Positions 8,309 to 17,229 of a stretch of DNA of 22,489 bases are shown here, piece by piece. Position numbers and translations under genes: made by a program. Source of the DNA: Gracilaria domingensis (taxonomy: Eukaryota > Rhodophyta > Florideophyceae > Gracilariales > Gracilariaceae); contig VCMS01000499.1 of the NCBI GenBank assembly GCA_022539475.1, positions 1 to 22,489 of the forward strand. The letters run 5' to 3'. Under the pieces are notes generated by a model that made no database searches, was not told where the DNA came from, and was given only the letters and a program-made list of their open reading frames with translations. Numbering within the stretch: position 1 is the first letter of the stretch; the number at the start of each line of letters is the position of its first letter.

Positions 8309-11300
8309 TCAAAAGCCCCAGCCTAAACTATGATCACGAAATGCCAACGCCGTGCATAGTTTAATTGCAACGGATCGCACCCAAGGCTCGGAATCTTCGT
8401 TCCGAGACCTCTGGATCGCAATTAGCGTGTCCTCTACAATCACACCCTTCATTGCCGTAGAATCCTTGGAAACGTTGACCAAGTGATCAAGAATTGTTAA
8501 CCCACTATTTCTTAGCACTTTATACTTGGGTTCGTGAATGCCGTTTTTGCTGAGGTTTACTAATCGTTTAATCAATGCCTCAGTGCGCTCCAGGGAGTTT
8601 CTAAATTGCAGTTCATGTTTGGAGAAACGTTCGGACAACTTCTCAATGGCTTGAAGTACAGTTAGTCGAATGTCCCAATCGTTCTGCATCAGTTCTTCAA
8701 ACACACACAGCAAATTAAGTACGTGTTCTTCTAGCTTCTCAACGCCCGCCACCCCTGTGATTGAAGATTGCAGGCACTGAATCGCTGCTTTGCACAATAG
8801 CTTTTGCGACTTTCGCGCTTTGTTCCAAGCATCAACAGCATCTGCATCAGACCCAGTTTCCCACACCATCTGTGACACATTTGGTACGCTAGCGTTTACA
8901 TCCGACGAGTTTGGAGACACGAGCTCTGACAAGTGGTCCCTGACTTTCTCGTACATGCAAACGGTTTCTCGGGTGTTAACCAGCACCTTCCTCGCCGCAT
9001 CAATTGCTGCAATTCGATAATCCTTCTTCCCTCGATCAGATTCGGACAGCACAGGCTGCACAACAGCTACGCTCCCTCCGCACGACTCCCACAAAGATGC
9101 GCTTGAACAGAAATCTGCCAAAGACCCAATGGCCTCAATTGCAACATGCTGTCCTTTCCAAATATGACCTGGAAGCACCGCTAACAACGTTTTTGCGCTT
9201 CGCGACATGTACTGTACATCGACAATGTCATTTGAAGCGTTCGTGAGGTCCCCTAGCGTGGCTGCGGCGTTCCTTTTCACGCGGTACTGAGCAGAAGTAG
9301 ATAGCCGTTGCTCACATATTTCAACAATCGCCTTTGCGTACAAACGAAGCCCGGCCTGAGTACTTGGCGCACCTTTATTCCAGGCGTCTTTCCAGTTCTT
9401 GCTGTCATCTCCTCCGTCGTCGTCTGTTTCAGGGCGCCCCATGTATGCGAAGGGCCGTATAGAGCTTGCGTGCTGCTGGGTCGTATCGGGCGCCATCCGA
9501 CACAACCCAGCAGCGAGAGACGAGGCAAGCGCGCGATCCCGAGGATACTCCGATGTGGCCTTCTTGCTAATTTTGTTTGCAATACTTTGCAACTTCATCG
9601 ACGCGGCACAACTTTGAACCTCTGCCAGCGGCCTTGCACCATGCCTTTCGAAGCATTGCGTTGCGCTCCATGCCCGCAGCGCTTGCCGCTGAAAACTGCA
9701 GCTTTGCAGCATATGGTTCCATGCCCACTGCTCTGGATTGCAGAACGCTCGACATCAACCTTGCCGTCGCTGCACGCGTAGGAATTCCCACTCCTACGCG
9801 AGCCAATCGTGCCAGATTCGGAACCACCTCCGCCGCGATTGTCTCGTCAACTTGCCCTATGAGCCTTTCAATCGACTCGATCAAAGAGGACGAGGACATA
9901 CTCGATGCAGTGACCAGAGCGTTTTGCAGCTCCTCCGGTGAGGCTACATGATACTCCGCGTAGTTTAAGATTTGCGGCTCGAGCTCTGTCGCAACGTCCA
10001 ACAGATTCGCGATCAAATCCGGCACAGACGACCGCAAGGCCGTTCCTCCATGTCGTGTGATCTCGGACAGAGTCTTTGACACGAGCGCTCTCACCTCCTC
10101 GGCGCTGTGTGTGAAGGACGTCATAAGCACAGACAGTACAACGTCAACGGCTTGAGCCGATTCCTCTTCACCCAAATAGTTTGGATTACGTAGATATATC
10201 GAAAGTTCCGAGAGTGCCCTTCCAGTGCCTTGAGCACTCTTTCGCACACTTTCCTTCATATCATCCATAGCCCTCAGTGTGTAGTACCAGAAATCTTTAA
10301 AGAGTCCTTCACCTCCTCCCATGTGCGGGAGGCAAGAACGTCGCGAAGCGCGGCGCACCCCGCTTCTCGCGAACGCCATTGCCGGGAAACGATTGACTTG
10401 ATGCAGTGGTCCGTCACTGCAAGCAAGTTCGCCTTGATCGCCTCGGCCACTGAGCCGTGACCAGAAGCCTTGACCACCGCGGATATAATTGAGCGCATAG
10501 CAATGCGAACGCTCTATATCGGGTGATGGCAGTACACATACAAGCGCAGCAAAAGACTCTTCACGTGCAGTCGAAGCTGTTCGGCGGCGATATCATTATT
10601 CAAGAGGGAACTGCCAATGCTGCGCGCTTGCGACTGTTCCAGGTTGACCCATGTCTTGAGCCGGACTACAGAGCTCCTCGTTGGTACCAGAGCGCGCGCC
10701 AGCCGTGTTTGATTCCAATTCCACGCCGCTGAACTCGAGAAACACTCCTTGATTGCCCGGGACGATCACCGCAGCCCGCTCGCCGGCGGTCAGAGACCGG
10801 ACGAGGTTTCCAACAATATCTTGCTGACCCTTGGGGGGAAGTATACGATATTGAAGAGCGCGTCGCAGCAGACGGCGACGAGAAGCGCACAAATACATCT
10901 CCCAAGGCAGACTGGGGGGCAATGAGCGAGAACAAGTCTTGCAGCTCATGCCGTAGCGCGCGTGCCACCTGCTCGCCCAGCGAGGGCGCGTTCGAAGCCA
11001 GCAGCACCACCGCCAGCGCGGCTGCAGCAGCCGCTGCTGCGCGGTGCTCAGCGCGGCTCGCAGCGCGTGCAACGCGTCCGCGTCGGCGCGCAACAGCACG
11101 TGCAGATTGGCGGCGGGCAGCAGCTGCAACCGGCGTGCCGGCGCGAGCTGCTGCACTAGGTAGCGCAGCGCAAACAGCAGATATGCTGCCACGGAGCAGC
11201 TACGCGGCTAGTGGCGCTCGCAATGCGCTCCGTACACTGCGATAATGGGCGCAAGCGGCGGGGGTGGCTCCCGCGCGCTAGCGCGGCGTGGCGCGCGAGT

Positions 11301-11820
11301 TTGCGCCGGCGCATCCCGGCAGCGGCGAGTTGCATGACGCGTGGGCTGGCGTTGGAGGCGGCGAGGACTTCGATAAGGCGCGCGTGCGTGTCAGCTAAGG
11401 AGAAGATGTCTTCAGCCCAGTGTACGGCGGTGGCGCACGCCGGCTCTCACAGCGGGCGCGCGTCGAGCATGGCGGGCATGAGCGCGCCCAGCGCGGCGGC
11501 GCGAAATGGCGACGAGTCGCGCGTGCTCAGCGACACGAAAAGCGACAGCGTGACGAGCGCCTACTCGGCGGCGGTGGGCACGGGCGGCGGGGGCGCCAGC
11601 GCGCTCGCGCTGGAGGAGAAGCGCGGGGCGGCTGTGGGGTCGGCCAGCAGCAGCGACGGGATGCGCAGCGCTAGGTAGAACAGCGCGGTGTAGCCGATGG
11701 CGCGCAGCGCGTCGCGGAGGAGCGGCGCGCCTTTGGTGCAGGCACCCACCGCACGCGGCAGCGGACGGCGTAGAGAGCGTTGTGACCAGCGCCGGTAGCA
11801 GGCGCGCCAGGACGTGAGCT
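8309..11820 (-). pseudogene. ECM29: ECM29 proteasome adaptor/scaffold, 5'-truncated and broken
   Basis: ECM29 is a HEAT-repeat protein that links the 26S proteasome core to its regulatory particle and to other partners. Matches run in order on the - strand. FYLALRIPSLLL lies near 11,690. AYLLFALRYL lies near 11,190. VRSLTAGERA, then FLEFSG and EELCSPAQDMGQP, run to about 10,660. SRQWRSREAGCAALRDVL is near 10,340, WYYTLRAMDDMKESVRKSA near 10,280, and VRALVSKTLSEI near 10,080. IRPFAYMGRPE is near 9,450, followed by HEAT-like helices to a TGA at 8309. The last 467 codons (9712-8309) are one open frame. Lesions in the 3' half are a frame change near 10,600, a TAG at 10,514-10,516, a frame break at 10,295-10,301 and another near 9,575. 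The GC-rich part above 10,660 changes frame more often. About 1,150 codons are covered, against roughly 1,800 in the family, so the N-terminal third is missing where the sequence turns A/T-rich at about 11,820. No introns are needed. Confidence 0.8.
10295..10301 (-). other. T TTA AAG heptamer at the ECM29 frame break
   Basis: On the - strand the codons GAC TCT TTA AAG place T-TTA-AAG in the X XXY YYZ phase of a -1 slippery site. A -1 slip puts the next codon at G10295 (GAT TTC TGG), which is exactly the frame that carries the ECM29 match onward. A single lost A from a run of four would leave the same sequence. The best downstream stem (CACACT with AGTGTG) starts about 13 nt later and is weak. 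A simple deletion or read error is therefore at least as likely. Confidence 0.4.
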
Positions 11821-12140
11821 GAGAAGAGTAGCGAAATAGAAATAAATGACGTGGAACTGGTCCAAATCATAATTGCGTCGTATGATCTGGGTCCAATGGA
11901 GACCATATTTCGTCATCATTATCTCTGCTGCTACATTTTGTACCAATAACGATCCATAGAATACAATACGGCAAGGCATCCAAATGGCCACTGTACTGTA
12001 CACGCCCATTATACGGCCAATTAAATCTATTTTGGAAATAATTACGGCCACTAATCGGCCATTTATAGCCCGAAATTGATGTTCATATGGGCGAAGTCTT
12101 GAAGAGAGCTAAGGAGCACGCATGATGCCCCGTTGGTTGG
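11821..12140. other. A/T-rich spacer with repeated GGCCA words
   Basis: This separates the truncated 5' end of ECM29 (-) from the SPT2 relic (+). Composition changes sharply from the GC-rich ECM29 part. GGCCA occurs at 11,986, 12,015, 12,046 and 12,057, each in an A/T-rich setting (for example ATTACGGCCACTAAT). A 77-codon - frame in this area matches nothing. The sharp change may mark the breakpoint that truncated ECM29. Confidence 0.4.
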
Positions 12141-13470
12141 TTGGTTCATCCAGCGTACACACCCATTCAGGCCGATGTCACTCCCGCGGCCGAGCATTCT
12201 TCCATGTCTCCGGACCCTACTGCCAGGGTTACGAGGTTTCGTAACTTGGGCAGGTGCAATTACCTGGGGTATGCTGAGGTTCTTGAAAGTGTTCACTCGT
12301 ACGTCACCGATGTCTTAGATCAGTGTGGTGTCGCTTCGTGCAATGTGTCTGTGTCTACGGGGCGCTCTGAGCTTGTACGCAACCTGGAGCGCACGGTCGC
12401 CAAAGATTTTGGTAAGAAAGATGCCATCGTGGTTGGCACCGTCCTTACCACCAACTGGCAGATCATCCCAGCTATTGTGGGTAGGGGCGATCTCGCCATC
12501 TCCGGCCTGATGAATGACGCGTCTGTCATGGTCGACGGTCGCTCATTCGGCGCCAGGATTCGCGTGTTTGAACATAATTTGGCAGAATCGTAGGAAAGTA
12601 ATATTCTTGTTGGCATTGCTACGGGATACCCTGACAAGAGCCCTCTGTGGAAACGAATCATGACGGTTGTCGAGAGTATGTACTCAGTGGAAGGTCAGAT
12701 GTGCAATCTTTGCCAGGTTGTCGCAGTCAAAAATAAGAATGATGCCTGCTTATACGTGGATGAGGCGAATTCCATTGGCGCCCTTGGACCGACCAAACGA
12801 GGTGTTTCGGGGCATCATCACTATGATAGTGTAGATACGCGTAGTATTGATATTATGATACGTACCTTCACTAAATCGTTCAGGACCGTTGGAGGTTACT
12901 TCTCTTCCGAATCTGCTCTAACTGAACGTATTTTCGCGCTTTCTCCAGCTTCTCTCTATGCGTCGGCATCGTGTCCTCCGAAATCGTGGCAGCAGGTGCA
13001 TTCGAAGAGGTTAGGACTGAAATAAAGGACGAAAGTGGATCTGTATCATTCGGGAAGATGAAGGAAGCGTTCCCAAGCTTCTGTGGTGGATGCCGTGCGG
13101 ATGTTTACGGGGTAACCGACACGGGAGTGATGACTGCGTACATCGCGCGATGGAGCAACTGCGAGTTGGTGGCAATGAAGCCGAGCCTGACGCTGCTGCG
13201 GGAACAGTACCGACACGAAAGGCATCATCTCCAACAGGGCTAGTTTGGCGAGAGGATGAAACTGTTCTGGGGTGTGATGAGCGCGCTGCCAATGGTTGTG
13301 GCGTCCAACGCGCGGGAGGCGGAGGGCGCGAAGACGGCACCGGCGATGTGCCGTGAGTACATGGTCGGGCTGTACCTGGAAGCGGCGGGACGCACGACGA
13401 AATCGGTAGGCGACAGCGAGTGATAGGTGCAGTCGGCGGGTCTCTTCTCGCGGCAAAGAGCGCAAAGTAA
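12141..13470 (+). pseudogene. serine palmitoyltransferase subunit 2 (LCB2/SPTLC2-like), 5'-truncated relic
   Basis: SPT2 is the PLP-binding subunit that condenses serine with palmitoyl-CoA in the first step of sphingolipid synthesis at the ER. The relic begins at the 'NLG.YNYLG' region (NLGRCNYLGYAE, near 12,245). It continues through GARIRVFEHN (12,551-12,580), VVESMYSVEGQ (near 12,680), YVDEANSIGALGP (12,753-12,791) and TFTKSFRTVGGYF (12,864-12,902), where K at 12,873 is the PLP lysine position. The C-terminal part changes frame near 12,975 and again before the last stretch, which ends at TAA 13,468-13,470 and resembles the usual C-terminal 'VI.EVG.LL' helix. A TAG at 12,591-12,593 interrupts an otherwise continuous frame. 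Near-invariant residues are changed: DEAH is DEAN, LNHAS is MNDAS, and the Cys-Ser-Thr-Arg stretch is lost. About 160 N-terminal residues, including the membrane segment, are absent. Confidence 0.85.
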
Positions 13471-13866
13471 ATAAAATTTGCTTCTAGAATTCTAAGGTGG
13501 GGAGCCATGATAGATGAGAATGAATAGCAGGGTGGTTGACATGAGATGAGTTGCGACTTGCATCGCCACTTGGGAGAAAATGGAAACGCAAACTAGCACG
13601 AGCGCAGATTTGAGAGAGGGTCGCGGAAAAGAGTGGATGGGGTGGTGCGGCGAAGTAGAACCTCTACAAAAACTAAGAGACCCAAGAATTAAACTGCGCG
13701 AGATGGAATTCAATATTCCAAAATTTCATAATTTTTTGAGTGCCAGCCTCTGCCACCCCCTCGCGCGCCCCAAATAGCCCAAAAACTAGCTTAGTTTCCA
13801 AAGCGAACAGACTATATTCCACTTTGCAGAACACAGACGCTCCCGTTATGGAATTCCGCGCAAGCG
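13471..13866 (+). other. spacer upstream of the orphan ORF
   Basis: This starts with ATAAAAT just after the SPT2 stop. An alternative + frame, 13,740-13,985, overlaps the start of the orphan ORF; its ATG at 13,848 begins an acidic stretch (EFRASDAADGEPSWLDIEG) that looks coding. A +1 change near 13,900-13,980 could join it to the main frame, so the true start of the orphan gene may lie here. No LTR ends were found. Confidence 0.3.
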
Positions 13867-15507
13867 ATGCCGCTGATGGCGAACCAAGCTGGTTGGATAT
13901 CGAAGGAATCTCTCGCAGTACGGGATCCACTCCGCGATGGGTTTGCGTTAAGCCGTCCACCGTGGTTTCATCCGGTAGCTGTTAACGATGACACTCTCTT
14001 GGAGTCGTACACCGAAAACGGCTTCCTACCGGGCGGTGTGCCGTTAGCGGTAGTGCAATTCCAAGAATGGAAAGTTCGTATAGCGATCGACCCGATGCTC
14101 CTCCGGTACAATACCCGCGAGGGTGAGAACCTGAACACCGCGCGCGCGGAACACGCGAAGTTGGCGTACAAGAGACTCAATCGAGTGCACCTCGAGCACC
14201 TGGTTCCACCGTCATATGGGTTCGATACTCCGTTCTACCGTACTTTCGGTGAAGTCCGATATGGAGACAACTTTGGGACGTTCAAACATGCGCGGTACGC
14301 TGGGGATGGCCCGAGCACATCGAGGTTGATGTTGTGCTGGAATCGGCCCATACTCCGAGCGCAGTTCCGTTATCTTCGCAAGAACGCTTCTCAAGGTGGG
14401 TTCGTCAACCGCATTCGGTTTGAGCGGAAAGCTCGTTCCAGTCATGGGTATCTGATTCCGTACCCAAATATCGAGACCGAGAGGTACAGACCGCAGGCCT
14501 TTGTTGGACGGTTCCCTCCTCTACCAGACTAGTGGCGTGATGTGGAGGTACCCAAAGTGTGTTTTGCAGAACTGCCTCCCTGCTTGAGTTACATCGGTTC
14601 CCGATTGATCAACGATCCGCATTCAGGATGGTGGGGTCTCGTAGCCGGCGAGTGGACGGCACGCGTAGCAGCGTTTCTCCTCTGGGAGGCTTACGACAAC
14701 TACCGTGTTTGGTATATTCCGCCGATGCTTCGCAGCATTATCCGCTCGCTGGATTTGCACACTCCCTTGGGGTCCGAAGAGAACGTGGATGAGATCCATT
14801 ACATCTTGGATGTTGTCGATGGAGTCGATTGGAAAACGGTGCCCCGTTCGCAACGCGGGAAGGGTCCTCGTCGTCACTACGACCGCTCACCCGGTAGGAG
14901 ACATCCCACCACGGAAGATTTCGTGTATTACGACCCATGGGAGGGTACGATGACGACTAGCGCGTATGCCGAGTGGGCAGCGAACCAGCCACGGTCGATT
15001 CCAGACGGTCACCGCGTTGGGTTCATGTTCAGTGACAACTGGGTCGCCCCAGTGGACCTGGATGATCCGAACATGGATACTGGTGCAGAGGCGGCGGGAG
15101 CACTCGTCGAGATGGACCAGGAGTTGGTGAACGACCTACCGGCGACGAACCAGATGTTGCACGCCAGCGGCGGTGTACCCCAGGCTCCTGTGGGTTGGAA
15201 TGTTCCGACTCAAGCGAGTGTTCCGGTGGTGGGTCTGGCCTCTGTAGCGGCTACCGTTCCTTCGGTCCTTCCGGCCCCGACAGCTCCTGTCGCTCCGGGA
15301 GATTCTCCCGCGAACATCGCGATGTTGCGCGCCAGTCTCCAGAACGCTAGAATTATCGTGCCCGATCATCTCACCACGATGGCAGGGATACTGGCTTATG
15401 CCGTTCCGCACCCTTCGCAGGGTCCTCCGGTAGCGGCGGTGCCGGTCCCTCATCAAGGGCGTAAGATCAACAGCAGGGCTGGGGACTTGGTCCTTAGTAT
15501 AAGATAG
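13867..15507 (+). CDS. unrecognised 546-codon ORF interrupted by one TAG
   Basis: I do not recognise this protein. Two open segments (13,867-14,532 and 14,542-15,507) are in the same frame, separated only by TAG 14,530-14,532. The whole frame has no other stop, even composition and steady codon use, unlike its neighbours. The first 350 residues are rich in W, Y, R and P (for example LRYNTREGENLNTARAEH, NDPHSGWWGLVAGEW, LLWEAYDNYRVWYIPPML). Then come a basic stretch (SQRGKGPRRHYDRSPGRR), an acidic stretch and an A/P/V-rich tail. There is no signal peptide, membrane segment, zinc knuckle or known catalytic motif. A stop TAG at 15,505 is followed two codons later by TAA. It lies next to, but points against, a Ty3/Gypsy pol. 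A retroelement structural protein is one guess; a host gene is equally possible. The start at 13,867 is the first ATG in frame. Confidence 0.55.
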
Positions 15508-15815
15508 AAACAGTAAAACCATCTAGTGGTAACTTTCCCTTCACCCTTTAGCCTGTTCTCCACGAACTTGATCGATCTCCGATTACTTCTTCAGTCACAC
15601 TGTGTTCAAGAGTACTTCACTTCTTTGGTGCTTCTTCTACTCTAACCGTTTTAAATCGTACAACCGGCATTTCGGTATGCTCTTCTTTCTTTCTTCTCAC
15701 TTCCTCTGGTTCAGTCTTCACCACTTCATTGGTCTTCTTCCTTCATTCATCCCCACACAGAAGGGGTCAACTCTCCATTCTGAGTCTTCCGCATCGCGGT
15801 ATAGTCGAAAGCTCC
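15508..15815. other. convergent region, pyrimidine-rich on +
   Basis: This lies between the end of the orphan ORF (+) and the stop of the chromovirus pol (-). About 15,660-15,760 is C/T-rich on +, hence purine-rich on -, where a polypurine tract and 3' LTR would be expected for the chromovirus. No run is pure enough to call, and no LTR pair can be shown inside the window. Confidence 0.3.
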
Positions 15816-16149
15816 TCACCGGGAACGGTTCTTATCCACCTGGGCTTGGTCCAGGTTGGGCGGCAAAGCTGACCGAGTGCGACGGTGGTATGAAACGATC
15901 TTTGACCTAGATAGGTGCTCGACCGGCTCCATGGTGTCCTCCTCGGCGGAGCAGCCATACCATCGCACTTGGTACAGTACCGTTCCATTGGGGTCTACAA
16001 CATGACGTACGATACGTTCGATCACGTATTTCTGTGGGTACACCTCGGTGCTTGACTGCTCTCCTTCACCCATTGTGGTTTCGTACCTTCGAGGGTGGCG
16101 AGGTGGTGGCCGGCTAACCTCTAGAGGGGTTCTCTTGGACTTAACCAGT
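15816..16149 (-). CDS. chromodomain at the C-terminus of chromovirus integrase (partial frame)
   Basis: This is an open - frame from about 16,149 to the TGA at 15,816. It has a proline/arginine-rich linker (SRPPPRHPRRYETT), then a chromodomain from YVIERIVRHVVD through TVLYQVRWYG and AEEDTMEPVEHL to IVSYHRR, and a short tail. Aromatic positions of the methyl-lysine cage are mostly present (Y at the start and W in RWYG), but the usual W of 'DTWEP' is M. In chromoviruses this domain steers integration towards chromatin carrying methylated histone H3. The frame is intact over more than 100 codons, unlike the rest of pol. The ATG at 16,071-16,073 is internal, not a true start. Confidence 0.85.
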
Positions 16150-17229
16150 CACGACTCACTAGGAGTTCCTCGCTGCCCGACAACTACAACTTACGCCAGG
16201 AGCGTCCAATCTTCAACCTGAAAGGTTCTTCTTGAAGTATCTCCTTCTTGAGTATGACGAGCTTCGGCTCATTTTAGTTGGGCTTCCGACCGTCCAACGG
16301 TAGCTTCGGGATTCTGAGCTCCCTCTTGCTATCCAGAAGAATCGTCCGTGCGACGGAGAACGGGCAGGTCTCGCTCGTGCGCCATGGAGGCGGATTGACA
16401 ATCAGGTGCATATCGCGGCCTTCTCGTTGGCAGGCGATGGCAAGTGTGAGCCACGAGTTACACTAAAGTGTCCGTTCGCAACGGTTGGCGACCGTACATC
16501 GTGACCGTGCACGTGTGGTACTCGCGCACGCGACTTACTGTCAGCAGTTCCCCGGTCGGCGGTGCTTTCATACGTACCACGTCGCACAACGTGTTACTCT
16601 GCACTTGAGTGTGTCATGAGTCTCTGCCACGCGGCGTGGGTGCACCATCGACGGTTTCCACATCGTACTTCGTACTTACCTTTCCAAGGTTGTTTTTCCA
16701 AATAATACGCGGGTAAGTACGACTTCTCGTTTCCTCATACACGGCGTGGTTAGCACGATCGGTAACATTGAGCTGGTCTACCGCTTGCGGTTCTGCGTTC
16801 TCCGGAAGGCCGGGTCTACAGATACTGTCTTCCGCTCTGCGGGTGGTGACCTCGCTCAGTGGTGGTGTTCCCGACGTGATTACGTTATCCATGCGGTGTG
16901 TACCCCTGGGTGGGTCCGTGTCGTTTCCAGCGCATTGCTCAACGAACTCGACGAGTATACCACGAGGTACAGGCCTCGGCGCACCACAACGCTATCGGTG
17001 GAGACGCGAGATTGGTTGCGGTACTTGCGACAACAGTGGACCGTGCGACGCCGGTGTAACGGGTTACGTATTTCTTCCCCTCCTCAGGCGGTGCACGGGA
17101 CACGAGTCGGTGGGGGTCAACTCTAAGTTGAGTTTCCTCTTCGTTCACGACGGCTTGTGCTACCCGCGTGGGGTGAATTCGATTCGGTAGATCCGCATAA
17201 GACCGCGATCAGGGCGGAGAGTCGCAGGG
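16150..17229 (-). other. long linker between integrase and chromodomain, unassigned
   Basis: About 1.1 kb separates the end of the integrase C-terminal module from the chromodomain. That is longer than the usual short proline-rich linker. The longest - frame is 16,614-16,892 (92 codons), with no motif I know. It may hold an extra domain, an insertion or rearranged sequence. Confidence 0.35.

Noticed and set aside
8790..9951. Plus-strand frames opposite ECM29, including 9308-9781 and 9577-9951
   Set aside because: They overlap the - strand frame that carries the family match and have no motifs; they are antisense shadows.
10922..11678. Alanine/arginine-rich + frames opposite the ECM29 5' part
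   Set aside because: Very high GC removes stop codons on both strands; the composition is that of shadow frames, and the - strand has the ECM29 segments.
8309..11820. Introns as the cause of the ECM29 frame breaks
   Set aside because: The matched segments abut or overlap with no room for an intron, and no GT...AG pair is needed.
13011..13508. Minus-strand frames opposite the SPT2 3' part
   Set aside because: Antisense shadows of a region whose + frames match SPT2.
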